Below are positions 1 to 10,418 of a stretch of DNA of 64,000 nt, piece after piece (position 1 is the first letter of the stretch; every line of letters begins with the position of its first letter). Location of the stretch: contig CAJJDF010000017.1 in the NCBI GenBank assembly GCA_905182785.1, forward strand, positions 18,475-82,474, in the 5' to 3' direction. The notes below the pieces were generated by a model. The model saw only the letters and a program-made list of their open reading frames with translations, did not search any database and was not told the origin of the DNA. Both the position numbers and the translations under genes were made by a program. The DNA comes from an uncultured Flavobacteriales bacterium (GTDB lineage Bacteria > Bacteroidota > Bacteroidia > Flavobacteriales_D > CAJJDF01).

Positions 1-1
1 C

Positions 2-613
2 TCTAGCTTTATGGATCTATTGAAACGAAAATACGGAGATCAATTTGATGAAAAAGGGCATCAGTATATTCATTTTGCAACAGATGGGGCAAAAAAAATG
101 AAACAAATAATTTTGGATTTGTTGGATTATTCGAGAGCTGGAAAAGTGATCCAAGAGCCTATAACCTTTGATTTAAATAAAACTCTAGAAGATTATAAAA
201 TCTTAAGAAGAAAAATAATTGAAGAAAAAAAGGTAATCATTTTGAATGACCCACTTCCATTGGTTACAAACTATAAAGTACCGCTAACCCAAGCTATTCA
301 CTCCATTCTGGATAATGCAATTAAATACTCTAAAGAAGATGTCCAACCAAAGATTGAAATTTGTGTTAAAGAAAATGACAAGGAGTGGATTATTGAAGTG
401 AAAGATAATGGAATAGGTATAGATAAACATTTTTTTAAAAAAATATTTATCATCTTTCAGAGATTGCATGACAAGGATAAATATGAGGGAACAGGAATCG
501 GCCTATCTATAGCAAAGAAGAATATTGAGTCTTGTAATGGAAAAATATGGGTGGAAAGTACCGTCAATAAAGGAAGTACATTTTCCTTTACCATCAATAA
601 AATCAAATCATGA
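2..613 (+). CDS. Sensor histidine kinase, 5'-truncated by window edge
   Basis: This is the C-terminal part of a histidine kinase. The reading frame is open to the first base of the window, so the ATG at 11 is internal and the sensor region plus the phosphoacceptor H-box lie outside. What remains is the second helix of the HisKA dimerisation domain (ending in the LLDYSR signature) and a full HATPase_c domain: N-box LDNAIKYS, G1 box DNGIGID, F-box near FQRLHD, and G2 box GTGIGLSIAK. The HisKA sequence resembles the Bacteroidota and phytochrome-like kinases that pair with single-domain receivers. Its stop overlaps the next start (ATGA), so the following regulator is probably its cognate partner. 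Confidence 0.9.
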   Translation, partial: SSFMDLLKRKYGDQFDEKGHQYIHFATDGAKKMKQIILDLLDYSRAGKVIQEPITFDLNKTLEDYKILRRKIIEEKKVIILNDPLPLVTNYKVPLTQAIHSILDNAIKYSKEDVQPKIEICVKENDKEWIIEVKDNGIGIDKHFFKKIFIIFQRLHDKDKYEGTGIGLSIAKKNIESCNGKIWVESTVNKGSTFSFTINKIKS

Positions 614-1008
614 AAGAACTACATATTTTATTAGTAGAAGACAATGAAGGAGATGTTATTTTGACGCTTGACGCTTTTGAGGAAAGCGAGATTAAAACTA
701 AAATAAGTGTCGCTAAAAACGGTAAAGATGCACTTGACTTCCTTTTTAAGAGAGAGAGCTTTAAAGATGTAGAAAAACCAGACCTAGTCTTATTAGATTT
801 AAATATTCCCATATTCAGTGGCATGGAGGTTTTAAAGGAAGTAAGACAACATCCCATATTGAAAAAAATGCCTATAATTATTTTAACAACCTCTTCAAAT
901 CCAATTGAAATCAATAAGGCAAACGAATATCAGGCTAATAATTTTGTAACCAAACCAATCGATATGACTGAAATTCTTAAAACTATTCTTTCTTTAGAAG
1001 AGTTTTAG
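610..1008 (+). CDS. Single-domain response regulator (Rcp1-like REC)
   Basis: The product is a stand-alone receiver domain of 132 residues with no output domain. The acidic pair E10/D11, phosphoacceptor D63 (LLDLNIP), T93 and K115 (FVTKP) are all present, so phosphotransfer should work. Such Rcp1-type receivers usually act as phosphorelay intermediates or through protein-protein contacts rather than by binding DNA. The start codon overlaps the kinase stop (ATGA), which implies translational coupling. A third signalling gene follows 34 bases downstream. Confidence 0.93.
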   Translation: MKELHILLVEDNEGDVILTLDAFEESEIKTKISVAKNGKDALDFLFKRESFKDVEKPDLVLLDLNIPIFSGMEVLKEVRQHPILKKMPIIILTTSSNPIEINKANEYQANNFVTKPIDMTEILKTILSLEEF

Positions 1009-1042
1009 TTAAAAATTTATAAATTATCAGACAACTAGTAAA

Positions 1043-2461
1043 ATGAAAACAGTTATTACTTCATCCGCTCCATTAACTATTTTAGTTATTGAAGATAATC
1101 CAGGAGATTTTTTTCTTATTGAAGAATACATTGAAGAAATGTTTTTTAATCCGACAGTTACTCATGCGGTTAATTATTCGGAGGCGTATAATCTCTTATC
1201 AAAACAAGATTCTATATTTGATTCGATTTTATTAGACGCTACACTTCCAGATAATCAAGGCTTAAAGCTTATTTCAGATGTATTGCTACTGGCAGGTCAA
1301 TCTCCAGTACTTATGCTAACTGGATATGCAAATTTGGATTTTAGTATTCAGTCTCTTTCTCTCGGGGTATCAGGATATCTTTTGAAAGATGAATTAAGTG
1401 CTCAGCTACTTCACAAAAGTATTTTGTTCAGTATTGAAACAAAAAAGTTTAGTCAAAGCATTGAAGAATCAGAAAAAAAGTACAGTGATTTATTTCTCCT
1501 AAGTCCAATTCCAATGTGGGTATATGAAATATCAACCCTTCAAATATTGAAAGTAAATCCTGCTGCAATTAAACATTATGGGTTTTCAGAATCAGAATTT
1601 TTGGATCTATCTATTTCGCATTTAATTCCTAAAAGCGAGTATAAGAAAATGAGTAAGTTATATAGCGAACCATCCATTGAATCTGCTCAAAATACGCGTC
1701 ATAAATTAAAAGACGGAAAGATAATTCAAGTTAAAATTGAGCAAAACTATTTAACACTAGATGACCGTAAATGCTGTATCTTGTTATCAAATGATATCAC
1801 TGAACTGATAGAGAGTCAAGATTCATTACGCATGGCATATAAAAACATTATAGAAATTGAAGAAAAAGAAAAAGAGAAGTTTGCAGCAGAATTACACGAT
1901 GGTCTTTCTCAAAATATAGTTGCTGCTAAAATGATTTTTTCTTATTTGAAAAAACAATTGCCCCAATTAGCAGCTGAACCAAGAGCAGCTCTATTAAACA
2001 AAGCCTTACAAGATTCTTTGGATGAGTGTTCTCAAATGATTAGAGAAATCAGACCAAAAAGAATAATTGAAAATGGATTTTATACTGAAATACAGGCGTT
2101 AATTGAGACAATTAAAGCTACTGGAGATATAGAAGTCTTGCTTCTAAATAAGGCGGATATGGATAATCTATTTGGTTATTTCGATTTAATGCATATTTAT
2201 AGAATTACACAAGAATTATTTAATAACTCATTGAAATACTCTTCAGCTCGTCAATTTGAATTAAATTTTTCAAATCAGGGCAATGAAATTCAACTACTTT
2301 ATAAAGATGACGGGAAGGGGATCACAAAAAAAATCTTAAATGCTAAAAGTAGCTTCATCAGTTTAAAAAGAAGGATACAAGTTTTAAGTGGCTCTATGGA
2401 GGTTAAAAGCACCTTAAATAAAGGGGCGGTTTTCCATATTAATATTCCATTAAAAAGATAA
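1043..2461 (+). CDS. REC-PAS-histidine kinase (NarL/DegS-type HisKA_3)
   Basis: This cytoplasmic signalling protein has an N-terminal receiver domain (about residues 10-130, phosphoacceptor D65 in LLDATLP), a PAS domain (about 145-260), a HisKA_3 dimerisation/phosphoacceptor domain with H285 in the ELHDGLSQ motif, and a C-terminal HATPase_c (N-box ELFNNSLKYS, G1 DDGKGI). No membrane segment is visible. Receiver-first kinases of this type take phosphate from an upstream kinase and modulate a LuxR-type regulator. No LuxR-type partner is encoded nearby. With the two preceding genes it forms a likely relay, but the input signal cannot be told from the sequence. Confidence 0.9.
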   Translation: MKTVITSSAPLTILVIEDNPGDFFLIEEYIEEMFFNPTVTHAVNYSEAYNLLSKQDSIFDSILLDATLPDNQGLKLISDVLLLAGQSPVLMLTGYANLDFSIQSLSLGVSGYLLKDELSAQLLHKSILFSIETKKFSQSIEESEKKYSDLFLLSPIPMWVYEISTLQILKVNPAAIKHYGFSESEFLDLSISHLIPKSEYKKMSKLYSEPSIESAQNTRHKLKDGKIIQVKIEQNYLTLDDRKCCILLSNDITELIESQDSLRMAYKNIIEIEEKEKEKFAAELHDGLSQNIVAAKMIFSYLKKQLPQLAAEPRAALLNKALQDSLDECSQMIREIRPKRIIENGFYTEIQALIETIKATGDIEVLLLNKADMDNLFGYFDLMHIYRITQELFNNSLKYSSARQFELNFSNQGNEIQLLYKDDGKGITKKILNAKSSFISLKRRIQVLSGSMEVKSTLNKGAVFHINIPLKR

Positions 2462-2524
2462 AGTAAGTACTCTTCCTGACTCTATTTTCTTTATAATTAA
2501 TAATATTATAGCTCAGGATTATCA

Positions 2525-2713
2525 CTATTCCAAAATTGATACATGAGAACCAAGATTTCCATAATTATTTTTAAAAGATCTACTGAATTCTTTTTTTTTA
2601 GAATGATTTAAGAGGGTTAAAGCTATATTTTCTAGTATATCGATTAATTGTTTACGAAAGGTAATGAGTGTTTTTTTATCTTTAAGGCTGATTTTGTCAA
2701 TAAGAAGACTCAT
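2525..2713 (-). CDS. Small hypothetical protein (62 aa)
   Basis: This is a short, lysine-rich, mostly helical ORF with no recognisable domain, signal peptide or membrane segment. It runs divergently from the small gene starting at 2766, leaving 52 bases between the two starts. It would overlap that gene only if the neighbour began at an earlier ATG (2664). Coding status is uncertain. I retain it because it is the only plausible occupant of the 300-base interval after the kinase gene. Confidence 0.35.
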   Translation of the reverse strand: MSLLIDKISLKDKKTLITFRKQLIDILENIALTLLNHSKKKEFSRSFKNNYGNLGSHVSILE

Positions 2714-2765
2714 TATATATAATCAAGGAAAGAGATTAATTTTCATCCTAAATTACAGCATAAAA

Positions 2766-3041
2766 ATGGATAAAAAAGATAAAATAAAACAACTTACTTT
2801 AAAATACAATGATATTTTATTGGAATCAATAAGAATCGCTTTGTCCGAAGACTTGATTAATCTTATTGTTGTAAATCAAGAGGATCAAGATTTTGGTTTG
2901 GTTGAATTTATGAGTAAAAAAAAGGAATTTAAAAACTTTGTACTGACTGAGTTTCTGAAAAACAATAGTAATCCTGTGATTAAAGAACTGGCAGAAATGG
3001 AAGAAAGGCAGTTTAAATTTAAAAAGAAGATAAAAAAATAA
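2766..3041 (+). CDS. Small hypothetical protein (91 aa)
   Basis: I do not recognise this protein. The ATG at 2766 (MDKKDKIKQL) is preferred over one at 2664, because the extra 34 residues look like antisense of the divergent ORF and have an odd hydrophobic composition. The 91-residue product is highly charged and predicted helical, with a lysine-rich tail (KFKKKIKK) and no signal peptide or membrane segment. It ends 9 bases before the convergent end of sprA. Confidence 0.6.
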   Translation: MDKKDKIKQLTLKYNDILLESIRIALSEDLINLIVVNQEDQDFGLVEFMSKKKEFKNFVLTEFLKNNSNPVIKELAEMEERQFKFKKKIKK

Positions 3042-3050
3042 AGTTTTTAT

Positions 3051-6000
3051 TTACTGAAACAAATTCACTCTCACTGCAAATCCTACATTTTGATTCATTG
3101 TAGGGAATGAAGTAGAAATAAATGGATTTGTCATAACACGATCGTAATAAAATCTCAATGTAAATTGTTTAGTCAATACATAGTTTGCAGATGCTTTTAT
3201 AGCTATATATCTTTGTCCAGCAGTAATTTGATTTTGTTCTTGATCTATCTTTCTAATAATTGTCTTATTGTTTCTTAGAGAGAAATCAATTTGTGCATCA
3301 ATATCACTTATAGGTTGTTTTTTACCAATCTTAATAGGGAATTTAACATTCTGGAATCTGTACCCAGCACCAATTGTAATTTCAGTTCCTTTCAGTTCAG
3401 TAATTTGATTGTTGGTAAGACTCAATCCAATATTTCTATTTGATCTGTATTCAAAATTTGTTTTAAGACTGTTATTCCAAGTCATGTTAATCTTAATAAG
3501 CGGATTAAATTGCTCAGTAATTGATACAGCCATTACTTGATTCTCTGGCCTTATATTGTTAGAAGCATCCCTTCCAAAGTCTTTTCCATCTATGTCGGTT
3601 ACAGCTTCTAAATCGGTATTGAAATTCGCCACAGTAAAGGTAGAGTTATAGGCATGTGTTATCACAATGTTTTTAAACATTTTTTTAATTGCAGGAATTC
3701 TGTTCAACCCATCAATAGTTAATCTCCAGTTTAAAGCAGGAATTGCACTAAGTGGATTAAGAGTTTTTTTAGTTAATGCTTTTCCAGAGTAGGCAGCAAT
3801 AAATGAAGACATAATAACTTGGGATTGGTTATTTCCATAACCGTCATAAAATCCGTTACTGTCTAGCGCAGCAGTAGAGTAAGGATTGTCATCGTGCAAC
3901 AAGGTAGAAGCTTGTTTTCTGTAATTCAATAAATCATCAAATAATTTTGAGTTTCCATTACTATCCGTTTTTTGAAAAGCTGTTCTTATCGAGTTGAAAG
4001 AATAACTGTAATTTCCAGAACGCATTGTATTAAAATTATCATATCCAAGTGGTAATCCTGTAATTGCATCTCTCGTCCAAATAAAATTCTCATTCATATT
4101 TTCGGAGTAAATATAATTGGCAGATAGTTCTAATCGTATTCCTTTAAAAGGTTCAAGTGTTGCTCTTGAAGAGAAGTTTTTACTGTGACTGGTAGTTCTT
4201 TGCGCATTGATGTATTGACTTGCTTCTCCAACAAGCCATCCATTTTGTGCAGCTTTTGTTGCAAAATCATTATTTGTTTCTCTTCCAAAGAAGTCTCTTT
4301 CTTGCTCTCCTCCAAATACAAAGCCAAGGCCAGGTGCAGAAAAATTGTTTCCTAATCCAAATACATCCGTTTTTGGAGTATAACCAGGTAAAAACTGTCC
4401 ATCAATAGTAGAATAAGTAAAAGAAACAGTTTTTAATGACATCAGTACTTTTGCAAATCCATCTACAAGAGTAATTTTGTTTGGATCTTTTTCTTTTTTC
4501 TTTTTCGCCTTATCTTTATCATCTCCTTTTGTATCAATAGGTGCTCCTTTTTGAGTTTCAAATCTAGATCTTGAATTTCTAGATTTTCTCCCTTTTTGAT
4601 TCACTTTTTTGAAATATGGAACTTTGTTATACAAATTCTTCATATCAAAATTACCTGTCCAGCTTATATTTCTAGAGTTTTGGATTGTGTTACCCAATGA
4701 ATCTTGAGATAAAGGAGCTCTTTGCCAATCGTAAGTTGTTTGGTACTTAGTTGTAAGGTTTACAAAATCCAAGACAGGAATTTTCTTAAATGGCCATGTA
4801 TAAGTTAAATCAGCCGATTGTAAGTAATGGTTATTTTCTCCTAAGTTTTTAAAACTTTCAAGAACACTGTCTCTGTTCATTTCAAATTCATCTGGATATA
4901 AAGTCTTATCAACTTTCAAATCTCCAGGCTCACGAATCAAAGCTTGGTTATTTGCGCTATAATTTAATTGGAGTCCTTGCATTAACTTCCAGTTCATATT
5001 ATAAACTCTATCCCAAGTAAATGTTTTACTAAACTGAGGAATAATTAATGCGTTTCCAGTAATGTCTCTTGCGCTAGTTTCTGAGTAAGTTCTATCAATA
5101 TTAGTGGTAAAAGCAAATTGTTCTGGAAGTGGTTTGATATTTATATCGCGTACAATTCTAAACCATTTATTAGACCTCAATAGCTTGTTATTTCTAAAAG
5201 GGGAATAAGGTTTTAATTTCGTTTGATACGTATATGTTAATGCTCCGTTATATTCCCTAGTTGTGTTATAAGCCGTTTGAATATCTCTTCGGTACAGCTC
5301 ATTGTAAGAATAGGTGAATCCAAAGTTTTTAATATCCCAAGGAAATGATTTGGTTGATTTCTTTTTGGGAGAAATCCTCACATTTGTGAAATTGATACTT
5401 CTTCGTACTGTAATATCTCTGGCGGCTTTTATTCTTTCCTGTTGTTCTTCAATTGAAGCATCTTCAAGTGATTTTTCAAATTCAATGTCAGGATTCAATG
5501 GATCAAACATGGGGTCAATTACACCCTGAGAAAATCCTAAATATAAGGGAAGCTGAACTCCTGCATCCTTGCCAAAAAACTTTCCTAATTGAATACTGGT
5601 TGTTGCATCTACTTGCTTTATTGTTTCTCTTTGTCTTTCACTTACTCTGTCTTCAATTCCTCCAAAACCGGGCGTACTAATAGACCCTGCCAATGAAATT
5701 GTTGCAAAATCTGCCAAGTTTGCTTGTACACGAGATTGTGCAGCCCATCCTCCTGAGTTTTCAAAATCACTCATTCTTAATTCATTCACCCATATTTTTA
5801 CACATTTTTCATCTCCAATATCTGGTTTCCAAGGATGGTCTTTTTTCTTATTTGGGTTTCTTATCCCAATCATGATTGTTTTAAGATCAGCTAAATTTGG
5901 ATTACCAATAACCTTAATCATATGCTTTGCATTCCTAGGTGAAGCTTGTTCAAATATAGATAGGAAAGAAGAAGAAGTGGAACCTAAAGCATTGTTACGC

Positions 6001-9000
6001 ATTATTTTTAATCGCTTAAGCTCTTCAAGTACAATTTCTAAATTGTTTTCTTCAGGCCAAATGTCTTCAGGGCTTGATGCTCCATAATCTGTCATTTTTA
6101 TTGGCATCTCATATTCGTAGTAATTATACTTGAAATCTGTTCCTAACCTTACAAAGATTGTAACGTCTTCATCTCCTACAGTATTGGTACTACTTGTATG
6201 TTGTTCCCCGTGTACATACATTTTAATTTTTTTATAATTCAATACATCAAAATTAATACTTCTGAATGCAGCTTTAGCAATTCCGTCTTCCAATCCACAA
6301 ACTTCCATTTCTAAGGATTGCTCATTTAAATTAGCTTGAACAGCAGAGTTTGGATTTATTTCTCTAATAACTCCAGGAGGAATAGCATATTTGATTGGAA
6401 CTCTACTTCCATTTTCTTCAATATTTACAGCAGAAATATTAAAGATTGTTCCCGAAGGATCACTCTGAATTATTTCTCCTTCATCCACTATATCTTGGTC
6501 ATATCTTCTCCAGGTTCCTCTTAATAATTCTAATCGAGCAAACCTTAGTATAATAGGTTTATCAAAGTTTTTCATGAAGATTCTCATAAATCGAATAGAC
6601 CTAAAATCTTGTATTCCGTTTACAGTTTTGGTAGGTTGTTTTACAGGGATTCTATATTGATACCAAGTCACTGGTTTTTGAGAAGCATCATGAATTCTTT
6701 CTATTTTATCTACAATAAAGTTTTTTCCAACCTCCATTTGTCCAGGACCGATATTAATTTTGTATTGGAAGTAACTTTCGGTTTCGTTTAGGTTATTATC
6801 TCTATTTATATCTTCCACATCTGGGCTTGTGGTTTTTGAAGTAGGGTAAGAAGCTGCATTCAAAGACTGAGATTGCTCATCTGTGGCAGAGTTTCCTTCC
6901 AGTCCATTGTAGCGTTTGTAACGCTCAATAATTGTTGCATTTGCATTGTCATAATTATCATCTCTGTAAAATGTATAATCATCTGCAGAAGGATCACTCA
7001 ATAACTTAGTTTTTGCTGCTGCTGTCAATCCTGATGTATTTACCCAGGCAACCCAAGTAGAGAAAAAAGCAGATTCATCCGTGTTAGAAAGTCCGTCTAG
7101 TCCAACATCTTGAAATTTTCTAGTAGCTGGATTATTATCAAATGCTGTAATAATTTGTTGTGTGGTTGGAATTCTTCCCCAAGCAGTAGTGGAAAGAGTA
7201 GAAGCATTGTAGATTCCATCTGTCGGTAATCCATTTTCATAAGATTTAGTTCCATCTCTTAATATATCTTCAGAAACATTTCCTAGATTAAAGTATAATT
7301 CACCTCCAGTTCCATTTGGCGCATCATCATTTGTTCCTCCACCAACAGAAGAATTAAGTGGATCCATTACCCAAAACTGAATGTATTCTATGTTAGCATT
7401 TTCAAAATCATTGGTTTGGAGTTGCCTCATTATTCCTCCCCATCTAGTTTTAGGACTATTTAAATTTCCATTCACATCCAATCCAGCAGAAATAGCTGAA
7501 GGATTAGCATCAAAGTTATAAGGCCCTCTTTCAGAAGGAAAATAAGCTAAGTTAAACATAGCAATTCTATCAATTTGTCCAGCAGTAGGATCAATAGAAC
7601 GATTAAATAATTCAGTTTCTTGAACCAATCTCATCATATGATTAAATTGAATTGCATCTGCATCTACATAACTAGGAACTAACCCTCTTTCTTCATAAAA
7701 AACGGAAGGATCGTAAACGTTCCAGTTAAATAAAGCTCTATTTTTCCCGTAGTCTCTATTGTCGATAAGAGAAGCTTCAGGAAATAAATCAGGTTGTCCT
7801 TGTGGAGTACTGGCTAATACCCACGTATTAAATGAACGAATATCAATGGAAGATTGGCTCCCTTCAAAATCATCAATAAAAGATTGTCCTTCATCTCCAA
7901 TAGCTTTATTATGTCCAGGTATAAGGTAAGCTGCCTCTACAGAAGCAGTAATGGTAGACTTTTCTTTTGTATTAATAAAGGGTATATTATCTACTAATTT
8001 TGTTAAAAACGGAGCCTCACTTTGGAAGTTACTGTTTATCCCTAGCATAGTATTGACAACTGGCTCATCTCCAATATTCACTTTTTGTGTCATTGGTTTT
8101 TCAGAAAGCCTCAATACGGTTGCACCAACATTGAAGTTTTTATTAAATTCATAATCAAAATGAGTTCCTAATAACGTTTTCTGAATTGAAGTAAAGAGCG
8201 AATTACTTTCTAAGGATATTTTAATTGGAGTCCCAGAATTCATTACTCCATCATTCAATATTTTTACTCTACCTATGTTGTAATTTACCGTATAATCTTG
8301 ATTTTCGATAAGTTTTACACCTCCAGCAGTTACTGTTACAGAACCTTGAGGAATGTTAAACGCATTAAGAGAAATCTCAGAACTATTGGCAGACTCGTAG
8401 GTTCCTTTTATAGTAAACCTATTTAATTCTGGCGATTGAAGTGCTAGTGTTTTTGTACTGTCATACAATTGAGGGTAGGCAATTGTGTTTACAATTGTAG
8501 GTGACAATCCTGCAGTCAGTAATTGTTGTTCCAAGTAAGAACCAAAAGGTTCTACTTTGCTAAAAATAATTCTCCCGTTCTGTGGATTTATTGTCCCTCC
8601 ATTCTCAACTTTATTACCATTATACTGCAAAGGAATAAAATCAAAAATACCATCAGGATATGCTTGTTGTTGCTTATTGATAATATCAGAACCAACAAGT
8701 TGAAGGACTGTTTTTGTATCAACTCCAGTTTGTGGGACATAATTAATTTCAACTCCAGTTTTTGGATTATTGTACCAAATATCCAATTTAAAATTCTCTG
8801 CATTTATTTGATAAGCTCCAATGGAATAAATGTTTTTCATCATCAAATCCCACACTTTATTTTTAGGAGAGTTTACCGTTCCTTTCAGTAATTTAAGAAA
8901 GAGCGCATCATTTCCTTTGATACCATCTGTAGAAAATTCACCAACTTGGTAAGTTTTTCCTTGATAAGTATATTGGTATGAAACTCCCAATATCTCATCA

Positions 9001-10412
9001 TTATTTAGTGGCTGATTTAACGAAATATATCCTAATATAGAATTATAGTTATATTCTGAAACAGATAAAAGTCTTGCATTTTCTAATTTTTCATAGTGCT
9101 TACTTTGAAGAAAAGGACCTGGAGAAGAACTTCTTGAAGCTAAAATAGAAGTGGAAGTGGTTAAATTTCTAGTTCCTGCAGTCGTGTTTAAGTAATTGTA
9201 AAGACCATTCACATCATTGTAAGGAACGCTTGATGGAGGGACAGTTACGCCCGGATTCCCCTCCAAAATTTTTGCTTCACCTAAATCAGAAAAGGCAATA
9301 ATATTTCTGGTATCATCCACATCATTTACCCTGTTTGTTACCCATACCTCCATTTTTGTAATTCTTACCTGCGAAGAAACATTAGGCAAGGATGACATTG
9401 CTCTATCATAGTTATCCCTGTGATAATGATTTATAAAATAATGTTTGTTTTCTTCGTAATTATTTATCGGTAATTCATACTCCTTTTGTTGAGCTCCGTT
9501 TTTAATGTTTATTTCTTTACGTTCCCCTCTGTTTTGCGAAATTACATTTGAAATTCTTAATTTACCAAACTTTAAATCAGCACGTAAACCAAATAAACTT
9601 TGACTCCCTTGGATTAAAGAATTTTGAGAAGGAAAGGTAACGTTACCAGCTTCTATTTTTTGCAGTATTTGATCTTCGTTTCCTTCATACGCTAATTTTG
9701 TTTGATTTTCAAAATCGAAAGTTGCTTCAGTATTGTAATTAAAATTCAGTTTAAATTTATCGCAAATACTTCCTTGGACATTCAACTGAATTTGTTGATC
9801 AAAATCAAAAGTAGTTAACTGTCTTTGTTTTACTGGAATTGCTGGATTTTCAGTCCTAGTGGTATTCAGGCCAAATTTTAATTCAGCAGATCCTTGTGGC
9901 TGAATATCTATTAATTTTCCTTCACAAATATCTCCAAATTCTCTATTTTTTGCTGCTAAAGCCGGAGCAAAATCTCCAGAGTTGGTACTGTTGTCTTCTG
10001 CGATTTTCTGTTTCCAATAATCATCTTTAGCTTTTTCTTGTTCATACTTTCGGTATTCTTCAAGAGTCATGTAAAACGGATCCCTGTATTGGTTGCTGTC
10101 TCCAATAGAAGAGATGAATTCATACTTCCCAGTAGTAGAATTATACCTTATTTTTCTCTTAATGTTAAGAGGTTCTTCAAGGTTTACAATACTATTCTTA
10201 GACTTATTAGGATCGGTTGAGTTTGTAAACGGATATTTTAGCTTTACATCTGGACTATCAATCAAAACATTTATTTCAGGAATTTCACTCTCGTGACTCC
10301 AAAATATAGGTTCAGAAATAGTATTTTTTTTCTTTGAAAACCCAAAGAAAAAAACACAAGTAAATCCTAGAAAAAGGAAGGCACGGTATAATATTTTTGA
10401 TTTGTTTTTCAA
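3051..10412 (-). CDS. sprA: T9SS outer-membrane translocon protein SprA
   Basis: At 2453 residues this is SprA (Sov), the giant outer-membrane beta-barrel that forms the export channel of the type IX secretion system and is needed for gliding-adhesin secretion. An N-terminal hydrophobic signal segment (about residues 8-25, ending FFFGFS) is followed by long stretches of alternating beta-strand sequence with aromatic strand ends, and the protein ends in a typical barrel strand terminating LFQ. The length matches the family. The start is TTG, 6 bases after the ruvA stop. The first ATG lies far inside and would remove the signal peptide, so TTG is the probable start. The ruvA-sprA order is common in Bacteroidota. 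Confidence 0.96.
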   Translation of the reverse strand: MKNKSKILYRAFLFLGFTCVFFFGFSKKKNTISEPIFWSHESEIPEINVLIDSPDVKLKYPFTNSTDPNKSKNSIVNLEEPLNIKRKIRYNSTTGKYEFISSIGDSNQYRDPFYMTLEEYRKYEQEKAKDDYWKQKIAEDNSTNSGDFAPALAAKNREFGDICEGKLIDIQPQGSAELKFGLNTTRTENPAIPVKQRQLTTFDFDQQIQLNVQGSICDKFKLNFNYNTEATFDFENQTKLAYEGNEDQILQKIEAGNVTFPSQNSLIQGSQSLFGLRADLKFGKLRISNVISQNRGERKEINIKNGAQQKEYELPINNYEENKHYFINHYHRDNYDRAMSSLPNVSSQVRITKMEVWVTNRVNDVDDTRNIIAFSDLGEAKILEGNPGVTVPPSSVPYNDVNGLYNYLNTTAGTRNLTTSTSILASRSSSPGPFLQSKHYEKLENARLLSVSEYNYNSILGYISLNQPLNNDEILGVSYQYTYQGKTYQVGEFSTDGIKGNDALFLKLLKGTVNSPKNKVWDLMMKNIYSIGAYQINAENFKLDIWYNNPKTGVEINYVPQTGVDTKTVLQLVGSDIINKQQQAYPDGIFDFIPLQYNGNKVENGGTINPQNGRIIFSKVEPFGSYLEQQLLTAGLSPTIVNTIAYPQLYDSTKTLALQSPELNRFTIKGTYESANSSEISLNAFNIPQGSVTVTAGGVKLIENQDYTVNYNIGRVKILNDGVMNSGTPIKISLESNSLFTSIQKTLLGTHFDYEFNKNFNVGATVLRLSEKPMTQKVNIGDEPVVNTMLGINSNFQSEAPFLTKLVDNIPFINTKEKSTITASVEAAYLIPGHNKAIGDEGQSFIDDFEGSQSSIDIRSFNTWVLASTPQGQPDLFPEASLIDNRDYGKNRALFNWNVYDPSVFYEERGLVPSYVDADAIQFNHMMRLVQETELFNRSIDPTAGQIDRIAMFNLAYFPSERGPYNFDANPSAISAGLDVNGNLNSPKTRWGGIMRQLQTNDFENANIEYIQFWVMDPLNSSVGGGTNDDAPNGTGGELYFNLGNVSEDILRDGTKSYENGLPTDGIYNASTLSTTAWGRIPTTQQIITAFDNNPATRKFQDVGLDGLSNTDESAFFSTWVAWVNTSGLTAAAKTKLLSDPSADDYTFYRDDNYDNANATIIERYKRYNGLEGNSATDEQSQSLNAASYPTSKTTSPDVEDINRDNNLNETESYFQYKINIGPGQMEVGKNFIVDKIERIHDASQKPVTWYQYRIPVKQPTKTVNGIQDFRSIRFMRIFMKNFDKPIILRFARLELLRGTWRRYDQDIVDEGEIIQSDPSGTIFNISAVNIEENGSRVPIKYAIPPGVIREINPNSAVQANLNEQSLEMEVCGLEDGIAKAAFRSINFDVLNYKKIKMYVHGEQHTSSTNTVGDEDVTIFVRLGTDFKYNYYEYEMPIKMTDYGASSPEDIWPEENNLEIVLEELKRLKIMRNNALGSTSSSFLSIFEQASPRNAKHMIKVIGNPNLADLKTIMIGIRNPNKKKDHPWKPDIGDEKCVKIWVNELRMSDFENSGGWAAQSRVQANLADFATISLAGSISTPGFGGIEDRVSERQRETIKQVDATTSIQLGKFFGKDAGVQLPLYLGFSQGVIDPMFDPLNPDIEFEKSLEDASIEEQQERIKAARDITVRRSINFTNVRISPKKKSTKSFPWDIKNFGFTYSYNELYRRDIQTAYNTTREYNGALTYTYQTKLKPYSPFRNNKLLRSNKWFRIVRDINIKPLPEQFAFTTNIDRTYSETSARDITGNALIIPQFSKTFTWDRVYNMNWKLMQGLQLNYSANNQALIREPGDLKVDKTLYPDEFEMNRDSVLESFKNLGENNHYLQSADLTYTWPFKKIPVLDFVNLTTKYQTTYDWQRAPLSQDSLGNTIQNSRNISWTGNFDMKNLYNKVPYFKKVNQKGRKSRNSRSRFETQKGAPIDTKGDDKDKAKKKKEKDPNKITLVDGFAKVLMSLKTVSFTYSTIDGQFLPGYTPKTDVFGLGNNFSAPGLGFVFGGEQERDFFGRETNNDFATKAAQNGWLVGEASQYINAQRTTSHSKNFSSRATLEPFKGIRLELSANYIYSENMNENFIWTRDAITGLPLGYDNFNTMRSGNYSYSFNSIRTAFQKTDSNGNSKLFDDLLNYRKQASTLLHDDNPYSTAALDSNGFYDGYGNNQSQVIMSSFIAAYSGKALTKKTLNPLSAIPALNWRLTIDGLNRIPAIKKMFKNIVITHAYNSTFTVANFNTDLEAVTDIDGKDFGRDASNNIRPENQVMAVSITEQFNPLIKINMTWNNSLKTNFEYRSNRNIGLSLTNNQITELKGTEITIGAGYRFQNVKFPIKIGKKQPISDIDAQIDFSLRNNKTIIRKIDQEQNQITAGQRYIAIKASANYVLTKQFTLRFYYDRVMTNPFISTSFPTMNQNVGFAVRVNLFQ

Positions 10413-10418
10413 GCTATA

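Noticed and set aside
603-914. 103-codon ORF antisense to the response regulator
   Set aside because: It overlaps a conserved receiver domain completely; a shadow frame.
2474-2518. TCCTGA/TCAGGA inverted repeat after the REC-PAS kinase gene
   Set aside because: Only six paired bases with a 33-base loop and no T run; too weak for a terminator.
8523-8891. 122-codon ORF antisense to sprA, and many smaller ones inside it
   Set aside because: They lie wholly within a conserved coding sequence on the other strand, have erratic composition and no recognisable domain. They are expected by chance in a 7.4-kb A/T-rich gene.
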